Assembly: GCA_028023455.1 (NCBI GenBank)
Contig: JAQFVV010006203.1
Location: 8,784,876-8,848,875 of the forward strand
Source: Epiperipatus broadwayi
Taxonomy: Eukaryota; Onychophora; Udeonychophora; Euonychophora; Peripatidae
DNA: 64,000 bases
Reading direction: 5' to 3'
Shown: piece after piece, positions 12,054 through 23,223 of the stretch
Position numbering within the stretch: position 1 is the first letter of the stretch
Layout: every line of letters starts with the position of its first letter
The notes under the pieces: generated by a model
Database searches by the model: none
What the model saw: only the letters and a program-made list of their open reading frames with translations
Told to the model about the DNA's origin: nothing
Position numbers and translations under genes: made by a program

Positions 12054-12431
12054 TTTTCAGAAGCAAAACTTTCCATACAGTAGTGACACCCTGTGCCAAC
12101 CAGAGTAATCAATGGATGCAGGAAGGTTTGTGCATAAAATCCTTATCTAGTGCCTACTCATCCAATATCCCAGACTAGTTTCTAGCTTGTGACTCATCAG
12201 TGAGGAATCTTGAATCTGAGAGCACTGCACCTGAAAGTCACAAGCTAGAAGCTAGTCTGGGGATATTGGATGAGTAGGCACTAGATAGGAATTTTATGCA
12301 CAAACCTTCCTGCACCCATTGATTATTCTGGCTTGCACTGAATGATGCTACTGTATGTAAAGTTTTGTTTTTGAAAAACAGTTTGTGTAAGCACAAAGAA
12401 TGGTCATCATGTGATGTTTGATGGTTTAGCG
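12054..12431. repeat. Hammerhead-bearing short repeat, copy c, an inverted dimer
   Basis: Two copies are joined head to head. The left arm (12054-12213) is the reverse complement of the right arm (about 12231-12431). For example 'ctagtgcctactcatccaat' at the left corresponds to 'attggatgagtaggcactag' at the right. A 9-bp direct repeat, TCAAATGTT, flanks the structure at 12045-12053 and 12432-12440 and may be a target duplication. The minus strand of the left arm carries CTGATGA, GAAAC, the palindrome ACTAGT and a following C. The right arm has CTGAAAG and GAAGC and is decayed. There is no coding capacity. Confidence 0.7.
12167..12207 (-). ncRNA. Hammerhead-type ribozyme motif (copy c)
   Basis: Read on the minus strand, the order is TTCCTCA (stem I 5' side, 12201-12207), CTGATGA (12194-12200), an 11-nt segment for stem II (12183-12193), GAAA (12179-12182), palindrome ACTAGT (12174-12179), C (12173) and TGGGAT (stem I 3' side). 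This is the hammerhead core order with a GUC cleavage triplet and a self-complementary stem III. Stem II is weak here and stem I has lost one G relative to the sister copy (TGGGGA). Activity is uncertain, but the core residues are intact. Confidence 0.5.
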
Positions 12432-13258
12432 TCAAATGTTGATGGTAACATTACAGAAGTCTATAATTTATGCAATCAATAATATTAATCTTGATAAATT
12501 CACTGGTAATATTAATGTTTTTATTGTTCTTAACAATATTAACTGGGAATTGCTAAGAAAATTATTGCAATGAATATAGTAATGATCAAATCATCAGGAT
12601 AAAATAGGAGAGAAGAATCAAAGATAGTTCAATCCCTCAATTTTAAAAAAGGAAACAATCCAATGGTAAAATAGTTATAGCATACATTCTTATTCTTCTA
12701 TTGATGCAGATAATGCCTACAGCAAATCTATTAAAATTTCAAAAAACTATATTTTTTTCCATTATTCATATAATACATAGCATCTCGAATGAAATATCAT
12801 CCACCTTTATTTGCTTGCTTTAAAGAGTCATCTCACAGATAAGATAAATTTTTAACTTATTCATAAATTAAAGAATTCAAAATAATATCCCTGAACAAAA
12901 AGAAATTATATTATGTCTCCAAATACACCAATCTTGTGATCTCTAGTCACATTTATAATATACCATGTGATTTAGTCAATAGATGCTCAAGGAAGCCTTT
13001 AAGAATGTTGTAACCATGATAAAATTGAAAACTTTATCTCTTTAAATGGAAATCAGCTCATTAAAAGCCACAATTTTTATTTCTGAATAAAACACTTCTA
13101 GGAAAAGTAGTAAAGAATTTCATTCTTTGTAGGACTGCAAAAATTTGTATGCTATTAATCTGATAAAAAAAGGAACTTTGTTGACCTCATTATAGTTATG
13201 TGTTCTTTTAACCAATGCAGAAACAGTGGGAGGTTTAACCATCTGAAACACATTAGAT

Positions 13259-13731
13259 CAGTGGTCTTCAACCACCAGTCCGCGGCCCGGTGCCGGGCCG
13301 TAGAAGTTTTTTGCTGGTCCGTGCTAGACTGGCAAGAAAATTTTTAATAACAAAATAATAAGATTTTAAACTTTTAATTAATATAAACAATTTTTATTTA
13401 TTTTTTCATCACACTTTTACCTGATTAAAAAAAAAGAAACAGAACAAAATCTAATCAATCATACATAAATTAATTTGTTTTTCTAGTTATCACAGCTGTT
13501 TATGGGGGGGGGGGGTAAATTAAATTTTTTATTACTTTTCTAAAAAAATTCAAAATTAAAAAAAAAAAAAGTTTTTTTATTATACAAACTCCGTATATAT
13601 ATATATATAACTTCATCTAAGGCTAAGCTGTTTACATCTTTAAGAAAATGTATCTATAGACTTCTGCTGGTCCATGAAACCTTATCCTTATTTTTACCGG
13701 TCTGCAGATGTGAAAAGATTGAAAACCACTG
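13259..13731. mobile_element. Non-autonomous hAT transposon (MITE) with 8-bp target duplication
   Basis: The element is 473 bp. Its left end reads CAGTGGTCTTCAACC and its right end, reversed, reads CAGTGGTTTTCAATC. This matches the CAGTGGTTCTCAACC-type terminal inverted repeat known from many hAT elements. It is flanked by identical 8-bp direct repeats CATTAGAT at 13251-13258 and 13732-13739, the length expected of hAT insertions. The interior is non-coding and contains a poly-G tract and A/T runs. It cannot move by itself and would need a hAT transposase in trans. Confidence 0.92.
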
Positions 13732-15310
13732 CATTAGATAGTCCATCATAATCACAAGTGGTTGTGAGAGTGAAGCTTAACCTGAATAATCAAATAATTG
13801 CTCGAGATATTAATGTCAAAGATAACACATATTTGGAATAGCTTTATAGAAATTACTGATAATGCTTTTTAAAAATTGCAAGCATATTTAGAAATAATAG
13901 GGTAAGAGACATAACTGTAAAAGAAATGGATCCAATAATACCTATAGTAAAAATAATTTCAGTAGTCCCATAAACTGTATATAAAATAATCAATTATTTT
14001 TCTTTGTATTAATATGGATAGAAACATTTAGCAGTGAGAACATGCCCTATGAATTTCATTATTTGATTATCACCCAATAAAATCTCAAAATTCCTAAATG
14101 GTATCTGAGACAGTAAACTTTATATAAAAGAATAAAAATAAAAGAGCAAAATGAATCCCATGAGCAAAGAGACTTGGGGCGGGGGGGGGGGGTAAATGAT
14201 TTACAGTCTAAATAATGAAATGTAAACATGTAAAGCTTTATTGTAATAATTTTTTATTCAATGTGTAACTACTCTTAAAATAGGTAGCTCTTTGTTTTAT
14301 TTTATTTTGATCATAAATTAGTTCAATTTTATTTTTAATTCACTAAAAATTGAAATTTTTCTTTTATGACTACAAACTTCCAAATTCTTTTTAGTTGAAA
14401 ATAGACAGTTATCTGTGTTGAGCACAACTGTAATATTAAAAATGTTTAATAGTTTAAAAACTAGATTTTTTTTTTTTTAATGAATAGGTTTTTTTTTTCA
14501 CATTTCCATATTTTGATTAGGATATATAAAACCGAAGTCTTTTTATTGATAAAAAGCATGTATATAAAAATATAGTATATATGGGTATTTATATTGTTGA
14601 GAGGAAAAAGTAGTAAAACATTACGATTTTGCTTTCATGAAAAGATAAAATAAAGTGATAAAGTTTGTAAAGCTTAAAGAAAGCATGTTTTCTTGCATGT
14701 GTGTGCATAAGGCTCTTAATAGATGTTTTGGATGTATTTTGTTAATTAAATTATATATGGTGAAACTAGTGTATGTTGAATACATTTTGCCCCCATGTTA
14801 TATTTCCTTCAAATCTATTATATATATATATATATTGTAATGGGACAACATAAATGCCACTTTACCCTCATTAGATAATCTGTTAGTTTAGGGCAATACA
14901 TGTAATGGACCGAACATTTATGACCGATTGAACATGTGTATAGACAAACAAAAATAATTTAATTGTCAAATACTATATGCAACGGGATCATATAAATTAT
15001 TTACATCAATATAATTAGAAAAATATATTAAGACAGTAGGAAATTCATTTTAATTGCCTATTTAATGTACTCTTTAATCTTATCTCATTATTCCATGGAA
15101 TTCAAACTCAGGAAGAATATACATGAGTTCTACTTCAGGGATATGATTATATCCTGCTTGTATACCAATTATATGTTTGTACAGTATGTTGTAACATGAT
15201 GAATTATGGAATAGATAAATAATCATGAATATAATTATAATAACTAACATTTAATGAAATCGCATAAATAACAAATGGTATTCATAATTCAATTTAGCAT
15301 AATATAAGTT

Positions 15311-15671
15311 AATAAATTGAAAGTATGCTAGCCTTTCTCACATGCGCAATTATAACAGAGAAAGCCAATCAGATTTTAAACAGATATCTAATAAATAATC
15401 AAGCTTAGACACGAGACAGAGATTTTGATAGAAAAGGTTGATACACCTTTTCTAAACTTAACTTTTATATATATAAGCCAGTCTTAAAGCATCTTAACCC
15501 GAAAGCTTTAAATATATAAACAAATACAATTATCATTCATTGTGTTATAAATATAATATATTACGGCACGAAATCTCAGATTTACTATACCGCAATTTTC
15601 ATAGCAGCAACATTTGGCTTTCTCTGTTATAATTGCGCATGTGAGAAAGGCTAGCATACTTTCAATTTATT
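15311..15671. mobile_element. Inverted-repeat (MITE-like) element with 58-bp perfect arms
   Basis: Positions 15311-15368 and 15614-15671 are exact reverse complements over 58 bp, starting AATAAATTGAAAGTATG. The 245-bp interior has no coding capacity. Perfect identity of the arms suggests recent insertion or strong arm homogenisation. No unambiguous target duplication is visible in the AT-rich flanks, so the superfamily is unassigned. Confidence 0.8.
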
Positions 15672-18172
15672 ATCAATTTTCAACATGTGATTTAGATAAA
15701 TATTGTTTTCATAATATAGGTTATAAAAAAATGTAAAATGAAATAAATATGATCATCCTTTATTCTCACATCTCTATTATAAAGTAAACTATCATTACTA
15801 TGGATGATCATTCATTATCCCAACGAAATAATTCAATATTATAACATAAAATAAATTTGTCTCTTCATTCAAATAGTGATCTATATTTTATAGTGGACTT
15901 TCCTATTTCCAAGATGTCATATCACATGGATATAAATTATAAATATTATCCTTTATTTGAAATCTATTTTTGATGATGTTAACATGTGATAGGATAAATC
16001 ACTTATATCAGAATGTTAATTATTCATTCCAAATAACAAAACAAAAATTTAACTAATAAATTAATTATAACAAACAAATTACATTTATAATATAACATTA
16101 TAATTGTCATAGTATGTATATCTAAAATTACAGAGTAATAAGTCTTACCCTTTTAGTCTGTAGATAGTTACAATGGTTATTAATTTACCTTGGGACCTTT
16201 ATTTTTATATTGTATTAATAATCAATAAATATCAATAACTTTAGGTTATAGTTGAATGATGCCCTATTATTAAAAGAAAGAAAAAAATAAAAGGGAATCA
16301 TATGTATATGATGTTTAATGTGTAGTTGAGCCTAGGATAAATTTAGAATTATATTGACAAATGAAATATATTTTCATTTTAAGGATCCTTTTTCTTTTCT
16401 TCTTCCAAAATATATTATTTCATGTTCGAATGCTATTCAATTTCCAGATAGTGACTCCATTACTTCATTTATAAGAATATATTACATCTAAGGATTTCCT
16501 AAGATTTGTAGTAGTTCATTCTTATCCGATGTTTATCATCAATAGGTAGTAATTATTTTTCATTAAAATCATATTTGACATTATAGTAATATGGTTAACA
16601 TTCCATCTCTATGATGTTTCTTTCTCTCTAGCCAATCATAGTTATGTAATCATATTAGAATGTTATTTAAAGTTATTAGTTCTATTAAAACTTGATAATG
16701 TAGTTTTATATTATCCTATAAATAATGAAGTGATTGGTTTCTTTTAATATTCAGCTTCAATAGTATTACCAAAAGAAATTATTTTTTACCTTATAAAATG
16801 TATTTTTATGTAGATTAATTCTTTTCATAATGATAAGCATTGTTCCTTTTTTATCGTCCAAAATTATTTTCTTCTTTAGAGAATTGATGATGTACTGTTT
16901 GTTGTTTAATGACTTTGAGCAATGGATTCAGATTTTTATTTCACTCAAAATGTATTGACTAATCAGAGTTATATTTGAATCTCCTTTTCATTTTCAAGAA
17001 GAGAAAAAAAAAAAGTTTATATCTCTTTCTGTTGATCATTCTATATATCTATTTTGGTGATTGAGTTCATATTTTTCTTGTTTCAATTATGATGTCATTT
17101 TAACTATTTGTAAATTTAATGAATGGGTGACAAACAAAGATTAACATTTAATGGTTATTTATTTCCTTTAATAATTTTAGGGTTTATTTATTTTTACAGT
17201 GTGATTGTCTACATGTCAGTGTAGTTAAGAAGTCGTTAAAGTTATAATTTTTAAATGACCAATTTATATGCAATTATTAATATATAAAATCAATAATAGA
17301 GTTGTTAATGATTTTTGTTAATAATAATATTCAAGATAGGTGTGCATATTGCGTTATATATATATATATGTGTGTGTGGATGTGAGGAGTTTAATGTATT
17401 CTCACAATATATATATAAATATTAAAAAAATATACAAGATATTACTTATAATAGTTCAATCGTAAAACCTCGCAGGAATGATCTCAAGAAAACTCTTTTC
17501 ACTAACTGTATTAAATACCTCAAATATCACTAATTATAAATTAGAATAGTTTTATTTTTTTTATACTAAGCTTATTTTATCTATATTATTTTATTAATAA
17601 TAATAATTGAAGAAAATAGGTTAGATGTAAAAAAAATCTCAAGGATTCAACTCCAGTTATGGTGTGTAAGACATTTTTGTAGTATGACTTTTGTCAGAAT
17701 ACATATACAAATATGGTACAGAACAGCTTTTCATGTGGTACTTATTATGAATGATACTTGGAAGTGACATCTGTTCATATTTATTCACAATTATTAAATA
17801 TGATGCATTTATACTCGGTAAGAATATTTTGGATAAGTAAGAATTATAATCACTTCTATTTCTAAAAACCTAATTAAAAGATTTTTAATGTCTTATAAAT
17901 GTCAATATTGAAAATTCTTAAGGAGATATTTTGTGAACTTTTTATTTTGAGTCCAGCTGTAGTGTAAACAAGAAAACTATATACAGTAGTAGCAATCTGA
18001 AAATACATCATATTTGCATAATCCCCTATAACTAAAAATGAACCACTTTAGTTTATTTCCTACTTTTTTCTAACTGAATTTTTTCTGTATGTGTATATTA
18101 TTTTTATATGTATACTTTTATGTTTTTGTTATCAAAACACTGAAGTTTTTTATTTTTATAGTTTTTATTATT

Positions 18173-18774
18173 AGTAAATAAGCAAATATTTTATCTAGCG
18201 CCGTGCTTGCAATTATATTTCATTCCAATATCAGCCTTTCAAGCTAATTGAGCACGCGCCTTTTGAGAGTGTTAAATAAATGAATACTCTCCTCTTCAAT
18301 CCAAGATATAGTATTTATGCAGGAATAAAAAGAATCCCTCTTATTTCTACGACTCAAATTCTTTTATATGAGCAAATCTGAAGAACTGTTGTAGAGAGCG
18401 TGAGTAGAGATACTCACTTTAAATTACTATTTATGATGTTTTTTGACTGAATGACGTCGGTGTAATTACTTAGAATTTACTAAACGTCATTCTTACTGAA
18501 ACTTAATTATGAGCAAATACGCAAATATTTTATCTAGCACCGTGCTTGCAATTATATTTCATTCCAATATCAGCCTTTCAAGCTAATTGAGCACTTGCCT
18601 TTTGAGAATGTTAAATAAATGAATACTCTCCTCTTCAATCCAAGATATAGTATTTATGCAGGAATAAAAAGAATCCCTCTTATTTCTACGACTCAAATTC
18701 TTTTATATGAGCAAATCTGAAGAACTGTTGAAGAGAGCATGAGTAGATACTCACTTTAAATTACTATTTATGAT
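18173..18774 (+). repeat. 339-bp-unit repeat family, locus 1 (tandem dimer)
   Basis: Two head-to-tail copies, 18182-18441 and 18521-18774, lie 339 bp apart and are nearly identical ('caagatatagtatttatgca', 'ctacgactcaaattctttta'). The linker 18440-18520 holds a hairpin whose arms read GAATGACGT and ACGTCATTC. A 12-bp direct repeat GTTTTTATTATT flanks the insertion at 18161-18172 and 18775-18786. Related units lie at 38610-39128 and 49929-50803. No open frame is present. Confidence 0.75.
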
Positions 18775-18782
18775 GTTTTTAT

Positions 18783-18845
18783 TATTGAATTTCCAAAGTT
18801 TTGATCTCTTTATATATAAGTCATCTTCAGGTGAAACAAATAAAT
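18783..18845 (-). repeat. Relic with Penelope-type hammerhead-like core
   Basis: On the minus strand the sequence runs 'cacCTGAAGATGACTTA', an AT-rich loop, a decayed return strand, then 'AAAACTTTGG'. The arrangement CTGAAGA, stem, (G)AAAC, short palindrome-like spacer is that of the minimal hammerheads reported in Penelope-like retroelements. The GAAA box is mutated to CAAA. The relic abuts the right target duplication of the 339-bp-family insertion. Confidence 0.35.
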
Positions 18846-19059
18846 TAAAACAATTAAAATATTATTCCGACAAATGATCATCACATATTTTCATATTACA
18901 AATGTGCAATTTTTTAGTATTTTTGTTTCTATCAATTTTACCATATTTATTTTTACACATCTAAATTGATTTAATATGAAAAAATATTTTATCTTATTTT
19001 TAATAATAAAATAAAATAAAACATTCACTAATCTTGCTTTAAACATTCTAGTTATAAAT

Positions 19060-21150
19060 TTTCAAATCATGCTGAATTATATTTTTGTTAAATACATGCG
19101 ATGTGCTATGGCTGCTCATTTATCAAAGTCAAGAATTTCTCGGCCACTATGGCAGAGAAACCTGTTAGCCACTTTATTATCTTCTCTTTCCATTCCTCAC
19201 CTTAAGTTTTTTCCCATATTCTTCTCTATTTTGCTTCATCCCATTTCCATAATATAATCTTTGTCAACTCCATGGCCTTTATATCTAAATCTCTTTTATC
19301 TTTTACCCGGAACCCAGGATTAAAATCAAGAACCCTTTTTCTGTATAATCACTTTGTTTATAATTATTCTTCCATGATTTCATTATGTGCACCCTTTCCT
19401 GCTTTCAGGCATTTACATTCAATTAACAGATGCCTAATATTTTCTGTACCTTCCTTACACAACTTACAGATTAAATATTTCCATTTATGTGTATATTTTC
19501 TTCTTGCTAAAGATTCTGTTTGAACCTTAAACAATAAACTACTTTCCTTGCTATTATCATAAATTAACTCACACTCAATATTCTGTTTACTTCTATATAT
19601 ATTTAAACTCTTTTTACTCTCCATACTAGCTTTCCATTTCTCCAACTCCCTATTCTTTATTAATGCATGTATTCTTCTATCCCATTCCTTTCACTTTATC
19701 ACTCAACAATTCTAACATAATCATCCCATCTTTTGTATAAGTATATTGACATAAATTCTTTATCCAAATCTTCTGCATACCATACTACCTTTCTCACCCA
19801 TTTTGTTGCCTACTTTTTACTCATAAACCAATTAAATACTATTTTGGCAATTTTCTTATTATCCATAAATTGCAATCTACCAAACATTTTTATTTTGCTC
19901 TTTGCATCTCTCATATAAAAACTTGATCATCCCATTTCTCCTTGAATTGCTTCCTTTGCCATCCATGCATCTGCATCTAATGCATGTCTTCCTACTTCTC
20001 TTTATATTTTTTCTAAATAATCTAACACCCATCGACTAACACATAATGCATCATTACCATATATTAATCCTGCTACTGCCATACCCTTTCATACAATTCT
20101 ACTTACATCATATTATTATATAAAAATACTATTAATTTCTTTATTAGTCTCTTTCTTTTTGTTGCTTCATTTATCAATTTTTTCTTCCATTCATACAAGC
20201 AATTTCTCTGATTATTTAAGATGATTCCCAAATAGTTATACTTATTCACTACATTTAACTTTATATCTCCCAATACAAATTCTTTGACTTCTCCTTCCCC
20301 AGCATTAATCATCATTACTTTTGATTTTTCTTTACTAAATTTAATCCCCATCTCTTTGCCCACCTTTGTGCATTTCTTCGTCATAACTTTCTTATCTTCC
20401 CTACTTTCTGTGCATCATCTGCAAATAAAAGACCCGATAATGTGTATACTCCCTTGCCATCTATTAATGGTATCTCTACCTCTCTTCTTAGTCTTTCTAT
20501 TGATCACTTCATTTCTCTCAAATACAACAAAAACAAAATAGGTGACAGAGAGCATCTTTGCCTTAGTCCCACCCCGTTTTCAACTTTAACTGATTCTGTA
20601 GTCCCTAATTGATTCATATAGTAATTATTTTCATACAATCACTTAATAAGATTCTACTAAAGCTCCGTCCATTCCCAAATTTACTAAACTTACTCATAAT
20701 CTATTTCTGTTTACTCTATCATATGCCTTCTCTATATCTATAAATACCATATATACCTCTATCTGTATTTCTTCATATTCTATAACTTATGTAACTACAA
20801 ATAAACTATCCCCTATATGCCTATGACCCTTCCAGCATCATATATACAGAAACTTTATATAACACTGATGTTATCAGTATCAGTATATAATTGCTTAACT
20901 TTCTATGATCCTTATTCTTCCCTTTAAATAGTAGCCTTACTCTTGTATTACACCAACTATCTGGGAAATCTCTCTTTTGTGCCATCATATTAAAGTATGA
21001 TAATAAGTTTAATTTTGCCCTATGTTCTAAATTTGTTACCATCTCTGCTGCCCATCCATCTAAGCCTCTTGCCTTTCCATATAAAATTTCAAAGAGTGCT
21101 GCCCTCTTTTGATAATTTATAGTATTATTAGTAATTATCCTTTCATAAAT
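19060..21150 (-). pseudogene. 5'-truncated non-LTR retrotransposon (LINE) with RT domain remains
   Basis: The minus strand encodes pieces of a LINE reverse transcriptase with several frame breaks. Around 20840-21040 there is 'FPDSWCNTRVRLLFKGK' followed by a block resembling 'LSNYR.I...SVLYK'. Around 20700-20760 the catalytic block FIDIEKAYDRVNR appears. Around 20540-20570 'LRQRCSLSPILF' and near 20410 the FADDA motif follow. Next comes 'KVMMINAGEGEVKEFVLGD' with 'YNYLGIILN' at 20220-20330. The C-terminus at 19364-19645 carries a zinc-knuckle-like C-x2-C-x8-H-x4-C. RT plus terminal CCHC fits LINE groups such as I/Jockey-like elements. The exact clade is not determined. The endonuclease region is missing, consistent with 5' truncation. 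Confidence 0.75.
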
Positions 21151-21382
21151 TTATTTTTTAATTATTATTCAAACAAATATAAATATTTTTCCTTTATCAA
21201 CATCAAGGAAAAAATCATATTTCTTTATATATTGTGATTTTTTTAATGTTTGTTTTTACTATTAGCTATTGGAACTTTGTTTTGTTTCTAAACAGTATGA
21301 TGAGAAACTAATTCTTTCAAACTTTCCAAATACAAACAATTTGTTAATAATAACACACAAATAGACAATACAGGTTAGTAAT

Positions 21383-21428
21383 TATACAATGTTTCGAGTA
21401 GTACTATTCTCCATTCTTCTTCAGGTCT
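21383..21428 (-). ncRNA. Hammerhead-like motif in left Penelope repeat
   Basis: On the minus strand the order is CTGAAGA, A, GAATGG, loop, CTACTC, GAAAC, ATT. Compared with the right arm, stem II keeps the CTACTC strand but has one substitution in the opposite strand (GAATGG rather than GAGTGG). Together the two arms imply an ancestral six-pair stem II. Stem I is weaker here than in the right arm. Confidence 0.4.
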
Positions 21429-21609
21429 TGCTGGCCTATATGCACAGTGATAATATTCACTTAGAAGTTGAACTTGCACCTTTAGATTCTTGAATATCAA
21501 ATTTTAAGGGAAATTCTCTACCAACTGAGCTATTCTGTCAAAGGCAACATATAGTAGAAATTTGATATATTTATATATGAGGGTTGGTGCAGTCAATATA
21601 ACATTAGAA

Positions 21610-22019
21610 CTGCTTTCTAAAGCCAACACTTCGAGGAATGCTTACTTCTACTAAGCCTAAACTGGAAATGCTGAAGAACAAAAACTGCATCTATGAAATA
21701 CCATGTGAATGTGGAAGGAAATACATTGGTGAGACCTGTCACCCTGTTGAGCAGTGATTGAAGGAGCACAAACTAATGGTCAAAAGAGAAAAAACATGTG
21801 TCTACTATAGCAGATTATGTATATTTTAATGCCCATATGATTAAGTGGAAAAATACAAAGATATTGGATAAAGAGGTAAAAATGCATAGAAAATTCAAGG
21901 AAGCTGCCCATATGACAATGGTAAATAATCCTATAAATCAACCCAGTGTGTCGATACACAATGTATGGAAGTCTCTAATTAATCTTGCTCTTAGAAAAAA
22001 AAAATTAGACTTGCTATAA
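21610..22019 (+). pseudogene. GIY-YIG endonuclease end of a Penelope-like protein, frameshifted
   Basis: Penelope-like elements encode an RT followed by a GIY-YIG endonuclease thought to nick the target. Here the frame from about 21610 reads 'LRRMLTSTKPKLEMLKN' and then CIYEIPCECGRKYIGET. That is the family's paired C-x-C cysteines and YIG module. An in-frame stop (TGA) follows near 21751, at a block expected to read LKEHK. A frame change near 21790 leads into the open frame 21798-22019, which continues with 'ADYVYFNAHMIKWKNTKIL' and 'KEAAHMTMVNNPINQPS'. These match the usual H-x-I-x-W-x-x-T-K-I-L continuation. The C-terminus stops at 22017-22019, just before the right inverted repeat. With the stop, the frameshift and no RT, it is inactive. 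Confidence 0.85.
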
Positions 22020-22097
22020 AAAAAATTGACGGACTCAGGAGGATTTGAACCAATCCTCATATATAAATATATCAAATTTCTACTATATGTTGCCTTT

Positions 22098-22182
22098 GAC
22101 AGAATAGCTCAGTTGGTAGAGTGTTTGGCTTAAAATTTGATATTCAAGAATCTAAAGGTGCGAGTTCAACTTCTAAGTGAAT
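22098..22182 (+). repeat. tRNA-like segment with A and B boxes in the Penelope repeat
   Basis: The segment holds an A-box-like TAGCTCAGTTGG at 22105-22116 and a B-box-like GAGTTCAACTT at 22162-22172. Their spacing is that of a tRNA with an enlarged anticodon or variable region. A matching copy is present in inverse orientation in the left arm (about 21455-21540). No proper acceptor stem forms, so this is not a functional tRNA gene. It could act as an internal RNA polymerase III promoter. Just upstream, 22037-22058 in reverse reads as another B-box-like GGTTCAAATCC. Confidence 0.55.
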
Positions 22183-22208
22183 ATTGTCACTGTGCATATA
22201 GGCCAGCA

Positions 22209-22253
22209 ACACCTGAAGAAGAGTGGAGAATAATACTACTTGAAACATTGTGT
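22209..22253 (+). ncRNA. Hammerhead-type ribozyme motif in right Penelope repeat
   Basis: In order: ACAC (stem I, 22209-22212), CTGAAGA (22213-22219), one extra A, GAGTGG (stem II, 22221-22226), a 9-nt loop, CTACT (22236-22240), T, GAAAC (22242-22246), ATT, and GTGT (22250-22253), which pairs exactly with ACAC. Minimal hammerheads of this design are known from Penelope-like elements. The weak points are one extra A after the heptamer, a C-to-T change next to GAAA and a poor stem III. Confidence 0.5.
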
Positions 22254-23223
22254 AATTACTAACCTGTATTGTCTAATTCTTTCAAAATTAGGATAAAACA
22301 GGATTAAGATTTTGTTATCCATAAATTCTAAATATATACAAATAATATTTTGTTAAACTGAAATTATATTTAATTACAAAATTGGTTAATTACAATATAA
22401 ATCAGGCATTAAATATGTTAAGTATTGAATCACACTTAAAATAATAATATTAAAAAAAAAACCAAAGTTTAAAAAGAGTTATCCATTCTGCTGTTAAATT
22501 GAGTAGGTCTCAGGTTATTTATATCCCATTCATGATTATTACAGTTCCTGGACATCATTTATGCCATCTCTTGATCAATTTTGGCTACATTTTTTCACTT
22601 TATGCTTATTTTATAGGAAATTCAAAATTTAAAATTTTAGTTCTAAAAAATTCACATATGGCGATATATTTTGAAATAAAAATCAATTTTTATACTGGAT
22701 ATTAGTATATAGACCAGCCTCTTTTCTTAGACAGCTTTGTTCTACAGGAATTTATAAATGGCAAAGTCAGAATTCAAAACAAAATGTTTTACACATTTAT
22801 AATTGATTTTGAATGTAAATAAATATATTTATCATAATTTTTTACATTAATAATTAAGATTTTACATTACTTTATTGAAATATAAAGTTTGATTTGAAAT
22901 TTTTTTAATTTTACAAGAAAAATAAGTGTGGGAAAATGACTGCTTGATACTTGTCTATTAGCAGCCATACATCGCTTGATTGTGCTGTTTCTCTTCAAAA
23001 ACCTATTAATATAACATTTCTGGGCCTGCCTTTTTTTTTACTTTGGATAATTTATGTTATTGTTAGCAGTCTAAATTTAAAAACATTTTTGTGTATTTTT
23101 TTTTAAGTTTTGTTAAAATGTTTGATTTACTGGTACAGAATAACATTATTCTTATAATAACAAGCAAAGCATTTATCTAAAAGATAATTGTTAGAAAAAG
23201 ATCTTTAGATCTAATATCCCAAC

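Larger units (their letters stand above)
21322..22272 (+). mobile_element. 5'-truncated Penelope-like element with terminal inverted repeats
   Basis: A 951-bp insertion lies between 14-bp direct repeats CTAATTCTTTCAAA (21308-21321 and 22273-22286). It contains the C-terminal GIY-YIG part of a Penelope-like protein, flanked by long inverted repeats (21363-21590 and 22055-22272) of more than 200 bp. The left end has about 40 extra bases before the inverted repeat. Inverted pseudo-LTRs and variable-length target duplications are typical of this retroelement class. Each arm contains a tRNA-like segment and a hammerhead-like motif. The RT domain is absent. Confidence 0.85.

Noticed and set aside
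18360-18520. Hammerhead ribozyme within the 339-bp family
   Set aside because: CTGAAGA and GAAA-like strings occur, and two hairpins are conserved, but they cannot be arranged into a hammerhead core consistently at all three loci.
19272-20541. Plus-strand open frames at 19272-19523, 19733-19918 and 20284-20541
   Set aside because: Antisense shadows of the minus-strand LINE reverse transcriptase.
22098-22182. Functional tRNA gene
   Set aside because: A and B boxes are present, but there is no acceptor stem and the anticodon arm is enlarged. It lies inside a transposon repeat in both orientations.
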